64,000 nt of DNA. Source: Diphasiastrum complanatum (Eukaryota > Streptophyta > Lycopodiopsida > Lycopodiales > Lycopodiaceae). The stretch spans positions 46,566,297-46,630,296 of the forward strand of contig CM055103.1 in assembly GCA_029204225.1 (NCBI GenBank), given 5' to 3'. Shown piece by piece: positions 12,053 to 23,607 of the stretch (within the stretch, counting starts at the first letter, position 1; each line of letters begins with the position of its first letter). Under the pieces are notes generated by a model. That model was not told the DNA's origin and ran no database searches. It was given only the letters and a program-made list of their open reading frames with translations. The translations under genes and the position numbers were made by a program.

Positions 12053-13177
12053 CTAAAACGGATTGATGAGTTCTGGTAACTGCTGGATATCATGAATCAT
12101 CTTCTCAGTTAAAGGAGGCATTTCCATAAGAAACAGATTGTCATGCAAAGAGGCTTGGGCCGTTGTTGGAGGTTTGAAATCTAGGTCGTTTGTCTGCCAG
12201 TTATTCTGCTGAAAATCATTCCATAAACCACAGCTTACTTCGTATAACGACGGAATAGAACCGTTTAAATTAATTGAACCGTACTCAATTTCCGGGCTGC
12301 AGACTTCGGATGTTGGCAACGAGCTGAATTCACCGTCTAAGACGAAACCAGGACACGAGTCCCCATTTCTAGTAGGCCAGCTCTGGATCTCAAGATCTTG
12401 AATGGTGTCCCAAAGGCCACATAGATCGATGCTTACATCTATGCTATGCTGTGCATGGGCATTCTCTGACGTAGTGGGACTGCAGACTTCAGATGAAGGC
12501 AATGAAACCGACTCAAATGAATTAACCGGTGTAGAGAAAATTTGTGCGTCCGGGATTTGACAGACACGAAACTTGCTTAAACTGGAAATGGGTTCCATTG
12601 TCCTTTCATCATGCCACGTTTGAAAACCGCAAGGCTTTACGTTGTCCAGAGTTTTCTGTAGTTCCTCGACTGTAAAACTCGATAGAAGATTACTCTCCGT
12701 AGAATTAAGTATGTGCTCTGCGGAATCCACTCTCAAAAGCTCTTGCTCTAAGGACTTCCGGTGCATGTTCCAGCAGACTATGGAATTTAACGATTGCTCT
12801 TCGCATGTTGATTCCAGAAATAAACGATCGTTGGGTCGATCCAGAACAGCTGCCATCCTAGAAGATTGCAACTCCCGACTCATTTCAAGAGAATTCGAAG
12901 ACTTGTATGCAGGCATAAGATCATTGACTATTTGCATTCGGGCGGAGGCCGAATCAGTAGGCAGGCTATCATACACGAAATTTGTGCGAGCTTTGCTACC
13001 ACGCATTGATCTGGCAGCCGTATCGTAGGCCAGGGCTGCTTCTTCAGCGGTATCGAAAGTGCCGAGCCACCGTCGTTCCTTAGTATGAGGATCACGAATC
13101 TCGGCGGCATAACGACCCCAAGGCCTGCGCCTTACGCCCCGGTATTTTCCCTCCCGGTTTCGTCTTGGTTTTTTCAT
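12053..13177 (-). CDS. AP2/ERF-domain transcription factor, ERF type, 374 aa, intronless
   Basis: A plant nuclear transcription factor with one AP2/ERF DNA-binding domain at residues 11-70, close to the N-terminus. The YRG element ([19 protein letters not shown]) and RAYD element ([18 protein letters not shown]) are intact. Ala and Asp occupy the positions that typify ERF rather than DREB proteins, predicting preference for GCC-box-like sites. The ending [16 protein letters not shown] is most like the ESR/DORNROSCHEN, LEAFY PETIOLE and PUCHI side of the ERF family (inference). Basic [10 protein letters not shown] at the N-terminus may serve as a nuclear signal. The rest is low in recognisable domains. 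It contains an internal repeat: [10 protein letters not shown]...DLCGLWD (225-257) and [10 protein letters not shown]...SCGLWND (286-321), and it ends in an acidic/hydrophobic tail ([19 protein letters not shown]). No EAR motif is obvious. The start is the first Met after an in-frame TGA two codons upstream. A single exon is usual for this family. It is the only intact cellular gene seen here. Confidence 0.93.
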   Translation of the reverse strand: MKKPRRNREGKYRGVRRRPWGRYAAEIRDPHTKERRWLGTFDTAEEAALAYDTAARSMRGSKARTNFVYDSLPTDSASARMQIVNDLMPAYKSSNSLEMSRELQSSRMAAVLDRPNDRLFLESTCEEQSLNSIVCWNMHRKSLEQELLRVDSAEHILNSTESNLLSSFTVEELQKTLDNVKPCGFQTWHDERTMEPISSLSKFRVCQIPDAQIFSTPVNSFESVSLPSSEVCSPTTSENAHAQHSIDVSIDLCGLWDTIQDLEIQSWPTRNGDSCPGFVLDGEFSSLPTSEVCSPEIEYGSINLNGSIPSLYEVSCGLWNDFQQNNWQTNDLDFKPPTTAQASLHDNLFLMEMPPLTEKMIHDIQQLPELINPF

Positions 13178-14500
13178 TCTTCAATTCGAGAAAACTCAGC
13201 CACCAGCAGGCGTTCCAGTGCCACAACGCTGAAGAGAATTCAATGTCAAGAATTATCTTGAACACAAAATCACTTGAAGATTAAGAACAACATGCAGCGC
13301 AAAATCACTGCGAACTGATAAAATACCGAATCGCAATGGCACTGCGCAAAACAAATATGGAATTTCACCAGTTTCGAGCTTCTCTTGAAACTATCCTAAA
13401 TATATTTGATTTGAAGATTCAGAATCGTACGGAAAATCTACAGTAACTACTTACTCAAAGATTCCACAGTCACTACTCACTCCATCGAGTCCATTCTCAG
13501 AATGTATGGTGGACTCTGAGCCTCTGGACTCTGGACTCTCTGGAGCCTGCAATATCGTTTCTACAGATGGGAAGATAGACAGAAAAAACAGAAACGGTGG
13601 TTAAAGAAAATAAAAATAATGAGGGCACAAATTTAGAGGGAAAAGCCTTAAAGAGGGCGTGAGAGGTGAACGTGATCCAAAACAGCACGACCACAAAAAA
13701 ACTCCTGATCAATAGTAACATACTCTCTCTCTCAGTCTCAGCTTGAAACGAGTGAATCATGAATGCATGAGCTACAAATAATGATTCAAAACTCACGAAA
13801 GGTCACAATATAAACCCTGAGGCCAAGGCTCAAGGCCTCAAGTTTCAACCTCAAGCCTCCAGCCACCACTTACACATCGATCGCGGCGAGACGTCGAAAC
13901 TTGAGAGCCGAGACTAGATACAGGTAACGGCAGCACGGCCCCACTCAATCATCTCACGGATCGGCCGAGACTCGACTCTCGAGAGAGCCAATTCCCTCTA
14001 GGCTTTCCCTATCGACCGCATAGACCTGTACCTTCTCAGGCGAGTGAGCTACCTAGTATTGCAGGAGGAGAAGCGAAGCTGTGAGCGCATGAGCATCCAA
14101 GGACATAGACGATAGCACCATAGAGTCTAGACTGTCCTTCGCCTTGCCTATCATAAATGGTGGTGTTCGTACCTCCCAGCTAGAAACCTATAACTACGGT
14201 CTACACCGTACATATACGGCTCACATACCCTGAGTGCAAAGGCTTAGGCCTTTTTACGAGCTTTACTTAAAAAGGAGGACAGTGGCACTGGGTGCAGATT
14301 AGGACACTGCCTTACTCGCTAACTTTTAACAGTAGCTTATTATTGTTAAGGACGAGCTGAGTTTAGTATGCTGCAACCACCCGGCGGCGCCTCCGCCCTA
14401 CTTTGAGGCTTGGCCAGCTTGTGCTTCAGCGTTGGGCCTTCATCTTAGGCCCTTGGGCCTTGCGCCTTGGCCTTTGCAATTTGGAAAGGCATGTAAATAG
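13178..14500. other. Upstream flank of the ERF gene
   Basis: This is the presumed promoter and 5' leader of the ERF gene on the minus strand. A CT/GA-rich stretch lies at about 13720-13745. A 99-codon minus-strand frame (13497-13796) has a hydrophobic middle but no recognisable motif; it could be an upstream ORF or chance. Between 13800 and 14480 the DNA is richer in GC and contains GGCCTTGGGCCTTG-like simple words. No RNA gene was recognised. Confidence 0.4.
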
Positions 14501-16499
14501 GTATTAGGGTGGCTGTTGAACTTTGACTTTTTGGGCAGCGGCCTGATATTTTGGAGTTCTTTTAATCTGGCAGACTAAGCCTACCTGATATTACCTCTGC
14601 ATCGTATCAAGTGACTTTGGACGATGCATACATTTATTTAGAATATTCAGGATCCTTGTGCATGGCAAGATCAAATTTCCATTAGTTTTATTATTGTACA
14701 TGGACTTTCAAAGTTAGGCACACAAGTTCTAGTGCTAACCTAAACATTTTTCTCAACCAAATCTGAATCTTATTCATGCCTCTAAAAGCAGGTCCCCATG
14801 GCCAGAAACGCCCATCCATCTAGCTCCATGATTTCGATTCACGACGTCCCCAAGGAGTGCATAACAAGAGGAGGCACAAATCTCTCCGTCGGGCTGCCAC
14901 AGATTTAGAGCAGTTGAAAATACAGTGATGACCACCCTCTCCCAACCAAGGGAGATTGTGGAAATGCCAATGTGCTGCAAGTCGCGTTGATCACCAACCG
15001 GTTAGTCTTTCTGGCGCATAGCTCCTATAAAATCATGGTCTGTAGCTCCTGTGCGCAGCTCCTCCCGGTCACACCTAGAACTTTTGTTTCTCCGATTGTG
15101 CAACTCATGAACGACAATTTTCCATGAGGCCTCTATTGAACAGGCCTCTATTAAACTCTTACAGACTCCGGATATTGACCGAACGCATCACGCAGGTTCT
15201 TTGGCCCATGGGGCCCTACCCTAAGTGCAATTTGCAAATGGGAACTTAAAGCATGGCCTACATATTTTGTACCTTTTTAAATCAAGGATGATCTGGTACG
15301 TCATATTAACATCACAAGATACACATTCATATGATTATTTATTACCTTTGAATATTGTAAGATCTTCAGCTGTTCTATTTATAATATTTGTTTATGGCCA
15401 AAGCTCAAAATGTCAAGTGCTAGCACTATACAATATGCATCAAAGCATCACATGCACACTCCACCTTACAAAGGAAGAGAAAACTCTAGGTTTATGACAT
15501 CTTGTTTACTTTGCAACAAGCATTAAATAGACCATTAATTAGAAGTACTAGTCCAACATCAACCAACTTTATAATTATACTAGTTTATATTTCTCAAGTA
15601 AAACCCAAAGAAGAAATTAGTAAAACTTAGTCTACTACTGAATCCAAAAACAGCATTTCCTATGAAAGAATAAATTCACAAGGAGACATATGGTGTGGTC
15701 ACATGTATATCATACATCTCGAATGTATTCTTGAGATGGGCCTCCACTTTGGGAAGCCCAAGCCTTGGTAATGAATGATTTTTGGGCATGCTAGTATACT
15801 CATCAAAGTCTAGTTTAGTCATTTCCTAGATGACATGCACACTTACCAAAAAACCTAGTTTTACTTGACTAGTTTCAATTAATATCATCCAGATAGAGAT
15901 TAGATCCAAAAATGACCTTAGCCACATCACCTACTTATTCAAAATAGTAAAGATACTATTTTAGGTCTTATTGACATTAAAAAATAAATTTCCAAAAAAA
16001 ATAAAAATAAAACTTTGGCCTCCAAATTGCCAAATGAAACCAACTAAAATATACTTTGACAATTTTCACATTGAGCACTTTCCAATGGTACCATTTTCAT
16101 CTCAATCGGAACTACGATTAAAAAGTTATACTTTTTTTTTGATAGATTGCTTATTTAGACTATGGACAACATGTCATGCATAACTTGATAAGGTAAAATC
16201 TCGAAAAGTCAATGACCATTTTGATAAATGTCCCCTAATATCATCGAATGTCATATACCCATATCACAACTACCAAATAAAAAAATTAGAGCTAATGAGT
16301 GGATAATAATAAGGTATCAAATAAATCTTACGATGTTGAAAGTATTCATTTAATAGTTGATCCCACACTTTTAGTTACAATACATTAAAAAAATAATACT
16401 ACAAAATTGAAAAAAATAATTGAAAGCACTCATGTTGATCTCTACACAACTAATGGCAAAGTAACTAATGGCCAAGGAGAGGGCAATTGGTGGTAGGGT
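14501..16499. other. AT-rich intergenic DNA, nothing recognised
   Basis: No frame above 90 codons and no LTR, primer-binding-site or protein motif was recognised. Probably old, decayed repeat or true intergenic DNA. Confidence 0.4.
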
Positions 16500-16690
16500 G
16501 GACACTATGACATGGACTGGTCTTGATGGGCTTCTCTACGTGGATGGTGTGATTGTCGCCTCTTGCAATTTATGTCCTTTCTCGAGGTAGGTTGCATCAA
16601 GCCAACTTGATATGAAAAGAATAGTGTTGGAATTTTTAACCATCAACTTTGGCCTGCAACCTACTCTAATACCATGTGAGAAAATCAGAT
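16500..16690 (-). mobile_element. Copia primer-binding site and leader remnant
   Basis: The minus strand at 16663-16674 reads TGGTATTAGAGT, two changes from the copia initiator-Met site. It follows a CA end with TGTGAGAAAATC (plus view) from 16675, as an LTR would give. The putative LTR stops within tens of bases where the plus-strand copia remnant begins, so this is a truncated leader. Confidence 0.45.
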
Positions 16691-16734
16691 CCAAAACATA
16701 CTTAATGGATCTAACCATGGTGGTTTGAAGGCAA

Positions 16735-17921
16735 AGAAGCAATTTGGTGAGATTTGTTCAATGTCAAAGTCATAAAGGTTGTCTTATTCTAGATCTAGCT
16801 CAAGATCTAAGATGCCTTTTCATTTGGTGCATTTGGATGTACATTGTATAGTTCTTTGAGTATTGGAGGAGCAAAGATGTTTGTGACTTGCATTGATGAC
16901 TTTACTAGATATTAATGGAATTATCTTCTACTAAGAGTGAGGATTTCATATTTGATGTCTTTCACAAGTTCAAGAATTCTATAGAGGATCAATTTAACAT
17001 GAAGATAAAGTGCTTAAAGTTGGCAAATGAAAACATATCAACAAAGTTCAAAGAGGTTTGTGTGGCACATGGGATCAAGAGAGAGCTTTCAAACTCAAAG
17101 GTTCTACATGGAGTGTAAGAGAGGAAGGTCACTCTATTTGAAACAGCTAAAACCATGAGGGTGAATGCAGATCTTCCTAAGTCATTTTGGGGTGAAGCTG
17201 TGATGTGTGCTAACTTTGTTTGCAATAGGTACTCAAATGAAGACTTGGATGGTAAGAGTTCATTTGAAGTTCTTTTTGGTAAGAAGCCAAGGATGGAGCA
17301 TTTGAAGATCTTTGGTAGTACTTGCTATGTCAACTCACCTTTGGATTCTTGAAAGAAATCTTTTTTGGCTATAGTGAAGTAAGGAAAGCTTATATGGTTT
17401 ACATTCCTAAGTTAAAGAAATTTCAAATTTCTAAGGATGTTGTCTTTGAAGAGGAGAATGTGGATAAGCTTGATGTTGTTGATGTTGATCAATCTAACAT
17501 TTTTGGTGGTGATGAAGATGGTTCTTTGGATGGTGATGGTGGAGATGCCTCTCCAAGTCAAGTTCTAAGAAGGTTCTCAAGGGAAATAAAAAATCCATCT
17601 GGGCTTACATATGATGAGAAGGGTAAACAGGTGGAAGTGACTCATTTTGTTTTTTCCACATGTCTTGTTGAATATTCTTGTGTAGATGATGCTATGCAAG
17701 AGGTTGTTGGTTTTGATGGTTTTCAAGGATTGGAAGCAACTAATGGATCTGGAAAAGAGGTCTTAGTCAATGACTTTGATGGTCAACTGGAAGATCAAGA
17801 GGTTGATCTCAAAGGGCTTCAACAACACAAAAGGAAAGGTGGCAATTTGGAGCTAGTCAAGAGCATCAAAGGGAAGTCAATTGTCAAAGGACTCAAGTAA
17901 GGATATGTTTTTGCAGCTTAT
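16735..17921 (+). pseudogene. Copia integrase remnant, interrupted by NA1
   Basis: Broken integrase region of a Ty1/copia polyprotein, related to the better-preserved element at 52276-58104. In shifting frames it shows the end of the zinc-binding part and start of the core (PFHLVHLDVH), the second catalytic Asp in CIDDFTRY, a worn version of the GGEY region, and the C-terminal part FWGEAVMCANFVCNR...LKIFGSTCYVN. It then continues in a 17322-17900 frame with KAYMVYIP and an acidic linker (GDEDGSLDGDGGDASPSQ). Several frameshifts and stops separate these. The 5' half is missing. The 3' half is cut by the non-autonomous element starting at 17922, and only the tail and LTR reappear at about 22145. 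Confidence 0.8.
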
Positions 17922-18645
17922 TGTTGGAGGATTTGCAGATTCCGAGGCAACCCTAACCCTTGTTAATAAGTGAGAGGTATTTGGCACCCTGCGTGTGTAA
18001 GTCCAATTCGATGATCACATAGAGATTTGATTAAGGACTTTAGGCCTTTTTGCGGGACTTTTAATGTTGCAACGCCGAAATGTCAAGTTAGTAAATAAAG
18101 TTGGGTTTCCCTCCAATTTGGATGTATCCCACTCTTTTTTAAATTTGAATAATTAGGGAGGCAAAAATGGACCAATAGGATTCGAAGGCCAAGGTCCTCC
18201 TCTCTACCATAAAAAGAGACCAACTCGAGTTCTTACAGATGGACATATCTTCATTTCAATAAAGCAGATTGGTTCACTTGTCAAATGGATTTATGAATGT
18301 CCTTGCTCTCTATCACTTTTCCTCCATCTCTCATGCTTTTATTGTGTTTTGCTAATTGTTGGATTTGATTGTTATTGGGATTGCATGTTTTATACTTTTT
18401 ATGAGAGAGAAAGGGAGAGAGAGAAAAAGTAAGCTATCTTCATTATGGATCTAGTGTTAATGGATGTAGTGTTAATGATTAGGTTAATAGATGTAGAGTT
18501 ACATGTGAATTTTCCATTCATGTTGAAATTTGAACTATGTTATCACTCTCATGGGAACGAATCTACACGTGACAACTAACTTCATCTCCTCGATGCTAGA
18601 TTGATTAGGTCTTGGGTTGAGGATAGGCAAGAAAAGAAACTCACA
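17922..18645 (+). repeat. NA1 5' LTR, 724 bp
   Basis: Begins TGTTGGAGGATTTG and ends CTCACA. Contains CCATAAAAAGAG (TATA-like) near 18208 and CAATAAAG near 18257. Several percent diverged by eye from the 3' copy, with a longer GA-rich stretch near 18405-18430. Confidence 0.92.
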
Positions 18646-18648
18646 TTT

Positions 18649-18666
18649 TGGTGCCATTGTCGGGGA
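18649..18666 (+). other. NA1 primer-binding site, tRNA-Asp type
   Basis: TGGTGCCATTGTCGGGGA differs at a few bases from TGGCGCCGTTGCCGGGGA, the complement of the plant tRNA-Asp 3' end used by many plant gypsy elements. Confidence 0.75.
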
Positions 18667-19675
18667 GCTACGCCAATTTTTCAGTTTGCAACATGTTTGT
18701 TGGATGGTTAGCTTGCATTAGGCATCTTGTCATGGCATGAATAATGTTAAATCTGCATTTAGGGTTAGTTTGGGAGTGATTTTGCTTGATTTGAGTGGAT
18801 TTGTCTATTTGAAATCTAATCTGATTGTGGAACAAGAAAACTACTCAAATCACCTATCTTAAGATTCATTTGGAGATATAAAACAAAACAAAAATCAGTC
18901 AAATCTGCCAAATTTTGGTCAAAAGGAGACAAAAACCGCCATCAGAGCTGATAACTTTTTGCCCTCTTTCAGGAAATGTTCGTCGAGTTGCAGGCACCTT
19001 CAGTTTTGATCACAAAACCTTCAGTTTGAAGGGCAAACAATCCTTCTCAGCAGATTTCCAAAAACATTAGAAAAACCATAAAAAAGTTTACCAAAAAATC
19101 ACCAAAACCCTAAAAATACAGAAAAAGAACCTTCTCTCGATTCACTATGCATAGGTGTGATTCAGATCTATCTACTGCCAGGTCGACGAAGAATAATATA
19201 AAAAATAGAAGGTTTCTCAGAGGATCAATTGTCATATTGTCATATTTTTGCCAAAAAAAAGTCTCTTTTTTGCAAAAATACCAATATTACTCTTGATTCT
19301 TCGCCAGAACCTTCGCCGAGTTTCCAGCCTATTCTATTTCTAATAGCTTATTATTTTTGAGTTTGTCGAACATTCATTGTATCCGGATCATGGATAATCT
19401 CTATTTTTACCCTCGCCAAACTATAGAAACTATGTTTTTGTGTGCCAGAAACCTTCGCTGGTTCTATCCTAGCTTTATCTGTGTCTGATTATGAGGATGA
19501 GAGTTCGGCAAAGGTTACTTTCATAGAATTTGTCTGGAAAAACCTGATTAGAAAGTTTTTATCAAAAATAGCACTGCTGAACCTTCGTCGAGTCATTCTT
19601 TGCCTAGGGAACCTTCATCAGTTCTATTTTTAGGTTATGATTTTCCAGATCAAGTCTCTATCAAATTTTGGATGA
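18667..19675 (+). other. NA1 leader with a spaced AACCTTCG motif
   Basis: Non-coding leader of about 1 kb. The word AACCTTCGYCGAGT or close variants recurs near 19311, 19449, 19580 and 19609, often followed by TCTATTTCTA. An older version (ACCTTCAGTTT) occurs near 18991 and 19017. No long frame. Confidence 0.5.
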
Positions 19676-21414
19676 AATGTGATACAGTATGATTTAGATT
19701 CCGAGAATTTTTTCATTTTTGAGAAGTATCGATTGGTTGATTTTAGAAATCTTTCCACAATATAGGAGTCTAATTCTTGTCAAGTGGAAGAGATTGTTAG
19801 AAGGGCACCCCGTTTGGATCTACCCGAATACAATGGATTAACAGATCTAATCTATTCTGAATCTTGTGAAGTCTATGGCGAAGTGTGTAACAAAAAAAAT
19901 ATGGCAATCAAATGAGTAAATTATTGGGTATCGTGGATCTCAGGCATGGAGGACAAAGAGTTGAAGATTGCCAAGCAGCACGAAGCAAAGTCTGAAGCTA
20001 AGAAGAAGAAGGCACAACAATTGGCTGATCGCCTCAAGGACTATGTTATTTCACTACAGAATGCCTTCACAACCGCCCAAGACCAAGTGGACAAGGCCAT
20101 GCAGGATGCAAAGCAACAAGTGCAGCTGCTCCAAGGTCAATTGTAGATGGCTGAATAAGATCGCACACGTCTCCAAGGTAAATTGGATGCGACCATTCTT
20201 GAGCATGATGCGTATCTACAAATGTTAATACCTGATCATTCGATAACTCCGACGGAAATCACGTAATTGTTTAAAAAGGTTGAAACCTATAAATTTGCCC
20301 TTCAAGGATTCCAAGGCCGCTTTGATAGATTCAAGGATACAGTTTCAACTGAGTTGGCAAAGGCCAAAGCAACCATCTACGCATATGAAAAGATTGTCAC
20401 CTAGGTGTTGGAATTCGGGCTTCAAATTCTAGTTTCGGTCATGCCGCAGTTCTCCCCTCCGCACCAAGCCGACGAACCTATGGATACAGGGTTGGATTCG
20501 GGCATAGACCAGAGTGGAGCCCCTAAAGTCACAGAAGAACAGCTAGCTCCACAGGCAACGCAACTAGGTCCGTCTTCATCAAAGACCACACCATTCTTCA
20601 TAAGATCAATCAGCGTCGAGGACCAGATCTAGAGCTTTTTAGCGCAACCACCTCATGAGTCCTCTTGTGGTGGTTGGATCCTCAAGTTTAAGACCTCTGA
20701 AATAGAGGCCCACAAAGAATTGGATAAAATACCCGCATTGGGAGAGTAGCCAGTTTGGAGAGTTACAGTTTTTGAGAAAACTCCGGAATCCATTAGGAGT
20801 TATGTGGCCAGCCCTCGCCAATTGCACGTAGATCTATATTACATACCAATGTCGCGCATGAATAAATGGAAGGATTTGGGATTGGCCATGGACAAAGTTA
20901 CGATCCATACACCAAATTGGCCAATAATCCACCAATCTTACAATTGAAAAATTTCAGTGGATTTCCACCGGGCACTACAAGCATACCAGTGGGAGTATAT
21001 ACACTCTCCCAATCCGACAGTGAGGCAATCGGCGCTCTTTGCAAAAGATTTGACTCTCTTGGCATCCGTGGCAACGGGATGGGATGATTGTCTTCCTCCT
21101 TTGGTATTCGATCCAAATAAGCCAATGGCGTCAGAGAGCATTAAGGATCAGTTGTCGATGGCCAGATTGTATTTTTGTGCAGCAATGATGGGAGGCTCCT
21201 AAGAATCTCAATTCACAGCCTGGACAACTTCAAAGTGGATCGTCGAAGCCCACCATTGTTTTTTGTTGCACAATTTAGATTTCAACACTGCCCAACTCGA
21301 TTTCATGGAGAAGGTGCAATATTGTTTAATAACTATTCGTTGTGAACCAAATAAAGGCCCACAGTAACAACATCTCACAGGTGTCATGAGATCGCCACCA
21401 GTTTTGGTGGGGGA
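19676..21414 (+). pseudogene. NA1 protein: coiled coil plus novel conserved C-terminal domain
   Basis: A single frame can be followed for about 575 codons from 19676 to the 3' LTR with roughly a dozen in-frame stops and no frameshift. Order: an N-terminal segment (RAPRLDLPEYNGLTDL); a Lys/Ala/Gln-rich coiled coil (ELKIAKQHEAKSEAKKKKAQ to VQLLQGQL, about 19955-20144) continuing as weaker helices to about 20400; a Pro/Gln/Ser/Thr linker; then a folded-looking domain of about 190 residues (20650-21200). That domain contains GGWILKF, HKELDKIP, LYYIP, WPII, AYQWEYIHSPNP, WDDCLPPLVFDPNKP and SMARLYF. The same domain occurs in NA2. It has no zinc knuckle, protease triad, DDE core or YxDD motif. It could be a diverged capsid-like Gag or an unrelated accessory protein; I do not recognise it. 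Most stops are TAG, TGA or TAA where CAG, CGA or CAA would fit, compatible with cytosine deamination. Confidence 0.7.
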
Positions 21415-21417
21415 TAC
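21404..21417 (+). other. NA1 polypurine tract
   Basis: TTGGTGGGGGATAC lies immediately before the 3' LTR, where plus-strand priming should occur. Confidence 0.75.
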
Positions 21418-22144
21418 TGTTGGAGGGTTTGCAAATCCCGAGGCAACCCTAACCCTAGTTAATAAGTGAGAGGGATTTGACACCCTGCGTGTGTAAGTCC
21501 AACCCAATGATCACATAGATATTTGATCAATTAGAAAGTCAATAAAAAGACTTTAGACCTTTTTGCAGGACTTTTAATGTCGTAAGGCCTAAATGTCTAG
21601 TAAATAAAGTTGGGTTTCTCTCCAATTTGAATGGTTCCCACTCTTTTTTTAAATTTGAATAATTAAGGAGGTAGAAATGGATCAATAGGATTAAGAGGCC
21701 AGGGTCCTCCTCTCTACTATAAAAAGAGACCAACTCGAGTTCCTACAGATGGACATATCTTCATTTCAATAAAGCGGATTGTCTCTCTTGTAAAATGGAT
21801 TTATGAATGTCCTTGCTCTCTATCACTTTTCCTCCATCTCTCATGCCTTTATTGTGTTTTGCTAATTGTTGAATTTGATTGTTATTGGGATTGCATGTTT
21901 TATACTTTTTATGAGAGAGAAAGAGTAAGCTATCTTCATTGTGGATCTAGTGTTAATGGATGTAGTGTTAATGCTTAGGGTTAATAGATGTAGAGTTAGA
22001 TGTGAATCTTCCATTCATGTTGAAATCTGAACTATGCTATCGCTCTCATGGGAACGAATCTACGCGTGACAACTACCTTCATCTCCTCGATGCTAGATTG
22101 ATTAGATCTTGGGTTGAGAATAGGCAAGGAAAGAACCCACTACA
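21418..22144 (+). repeat. NA1 3' LTR, 727 bp
   Basis: Aligns end to end with 17922-18645. Begins TGTTGGAGGGTTTG, ends CCACTACA, and is followed by the CTTAT duplication. Confidence 0.92.
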
Positions 22145-22709
22145 CTTATTGAAGACTCAAGTAAGGTCAAAGGAGCAGCAAGGAAGTGTTGTTCAAGTTT
22201 ACTTTACTTTTTCTATCTCATGTTTGAGCTATTTCATGTGAATGTGTGCAAATTGTCAAGATATAGTGAAATTAGCTACATTGTCTTGCAATATCTTGTT
22301 GTTGGAGTTGTACTAGCATTCTTGTCTAGTTTTATTATGGAAATGAAGCTATTGGAGGCTCATTATATCACTCATTCATGATCAAGCCATCAAGGGTTGA
22401 TGATATCTTATGGCAAGATGAAAATGGAAGCTCATTGGCAATTTTGGCCAATATGCATTTTAGAGAGATAAACTTTCTAAAGTTGTTTAGACCTAAGTTT
22501 ATTTGAATAACCACTTTTGAAAAAGTGTGGGAAACGTAGGTAGGTCAAGTTTGGGAAAATTTAAATTTGAATATTGGTGCATTGAATCTAGTCCATTTAC
22601 ATATAAGGTTTGGAATAGATCTAAAACTTTCTATTTGTTGATAAGCTTGGACAAGCACATCCAAATAGGTCAAGGACCTATTATAAATAGTGTACAAGCA
22701 TGGAAAGAG

Positions 22710-22795
<86 letters not shown>
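22145..22795 (+). mobile_element. Copia 3' tail and truncated LTR, cut by NA2
   Basis: Continuation of the copia remnant after NA1. From about 22320 it matches, in opposite orientation, the copia LTR at 29555-30193. Shared words include CACTTTTGAAAAAGTGTGGGAA and AGGTCAAGTTTGG, then TTATAAATAG (TATA) near 22681 followed by a CT tract. It ends at 22795, where NA2 starts within or at the edge of that tract. No intact coding sequence. Confidence 0.75.

Positions 22796-22796
<1 letters not shown>
22711..22796. repeat. (CT)n microsatellite, about 42 units
   Basis: Lies about 30 bases downstream of a TATAAATAG box in a copia LTR. NA2 begins directly at its end. Confidence 0.95.
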
Positions 22797-22799
<3 letters not shown>

Positions 22800-23607
22800 A
22801 GCATCTTTGCTAACATAAAATAAAAGTTAAAAAAAATAAATAAAACTTCGTGGCATGTGTTTTGTAAGTCCACGTACGAGTGTTTGTTAATAAACTTCTG
22901 CCATGGCATGTGTTTGTAAGCCCATAAGTAGAAGCTTAAAAAATAATAAAATAGCTTAAACTTAGATTTAGAATTTAGACTTAGGAAACTTAAGATTAGA
23001 AATATTTTGTCTTAAGTTTTCCTAAGTTAAGAAACTTTGAAGTTCTAAATCCTAAGTTAGAAGTTCTAGAAAGGCTAGAAATAGATTAGTCCCATAGCTT
23101 AGTGGATACTTATGGAAGACCCTCCTTGCCATAAAAGGAGAGGTATTTGCCTTGTAAATAACACTTTGAGATTATGCTAAATTGCTCTCTCTTTGAGATT
23201 ATCATTCTATTTCTTTGTGTTCCCATTGGAAGGTACATAGCTTGAGGGAAGGTGCTCGGGTCTCATCTTGCCTCCTTTTATTGGTTTTTCATTGTGCCAT
23301 GTTTTTAATTGCTCTATGCTTAGTTTAGCCGCAATTTCCGTTCTCAATCCCTTTTGGGTGTTAATCTAGAATTTAGCTTAATCACCTTACTAGTTGGGTA
23401 AGCCTTAGTAAGGTTTTGTGTTTCGTCATCTTAGATAGTTTCATTTCCGTTTCGAGCACTAGTTGGGTAAGCCTTAGTGCTTTCGTCATTATTCTTTATT
23501 TTCGCATTTCTGTTTGAAGCTTGCTAGGAACTTAGAAAGTGGACAATCCTCCCTATACTACACTACATCATAAGTATATCTAGCACAAACAAGATTTACT
23601 TCCAACA
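22796..23607 (+). repeat. NA2 5' LTR, 812 bp
   Basis: Starts TGTTAGCATC and ends TTCCAACA next to the primer-binding site. Contains TAAACTTAGATTTAGAATTT and other A/T-rich repeated words, CCATAAAAGGAG (TATA-like, about 23131), and a duplicated CTAGTTGGGTAAGCCTTAGT phrase near 23390 and 23459. Confidence 0.88.

Larger units (their letters stand above)
17922..22144 (+). mobile_element. NA1: complete non-autonomous LTR retrotransposon, 4.2 kb
   Basis: Both LTRs start TGTTGGAGG and end CA, and the element is flanked by a perfect 5-base target duplication CTTAT (17917-17921 and 22145-22149). A tRNA-Asp-like primer-binding site follows the left LTR and a purine-rich tract precedes the right one, so all structural signals for retrotransposition are present. 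The interior encodes one degraded reading frame (19676-21414) without protease, integrase, RT or RNase H. It must have relied on enzymes from another element, probably a Ty3/gypsy type given the primer. It inserted into the copia remnant described on either side. A related LTR lies alone in reverse at 58757-59614. Confidence 0.9.

Noticed and set aside
13497-13796. 99-codon minus-strand ORF with a hydrophobic segment upstream of the ERF gene
   Set aside because: No recognisable motif and composition no different from surrounding DNA. Kept only as a possible upstream ORF in the flank description.
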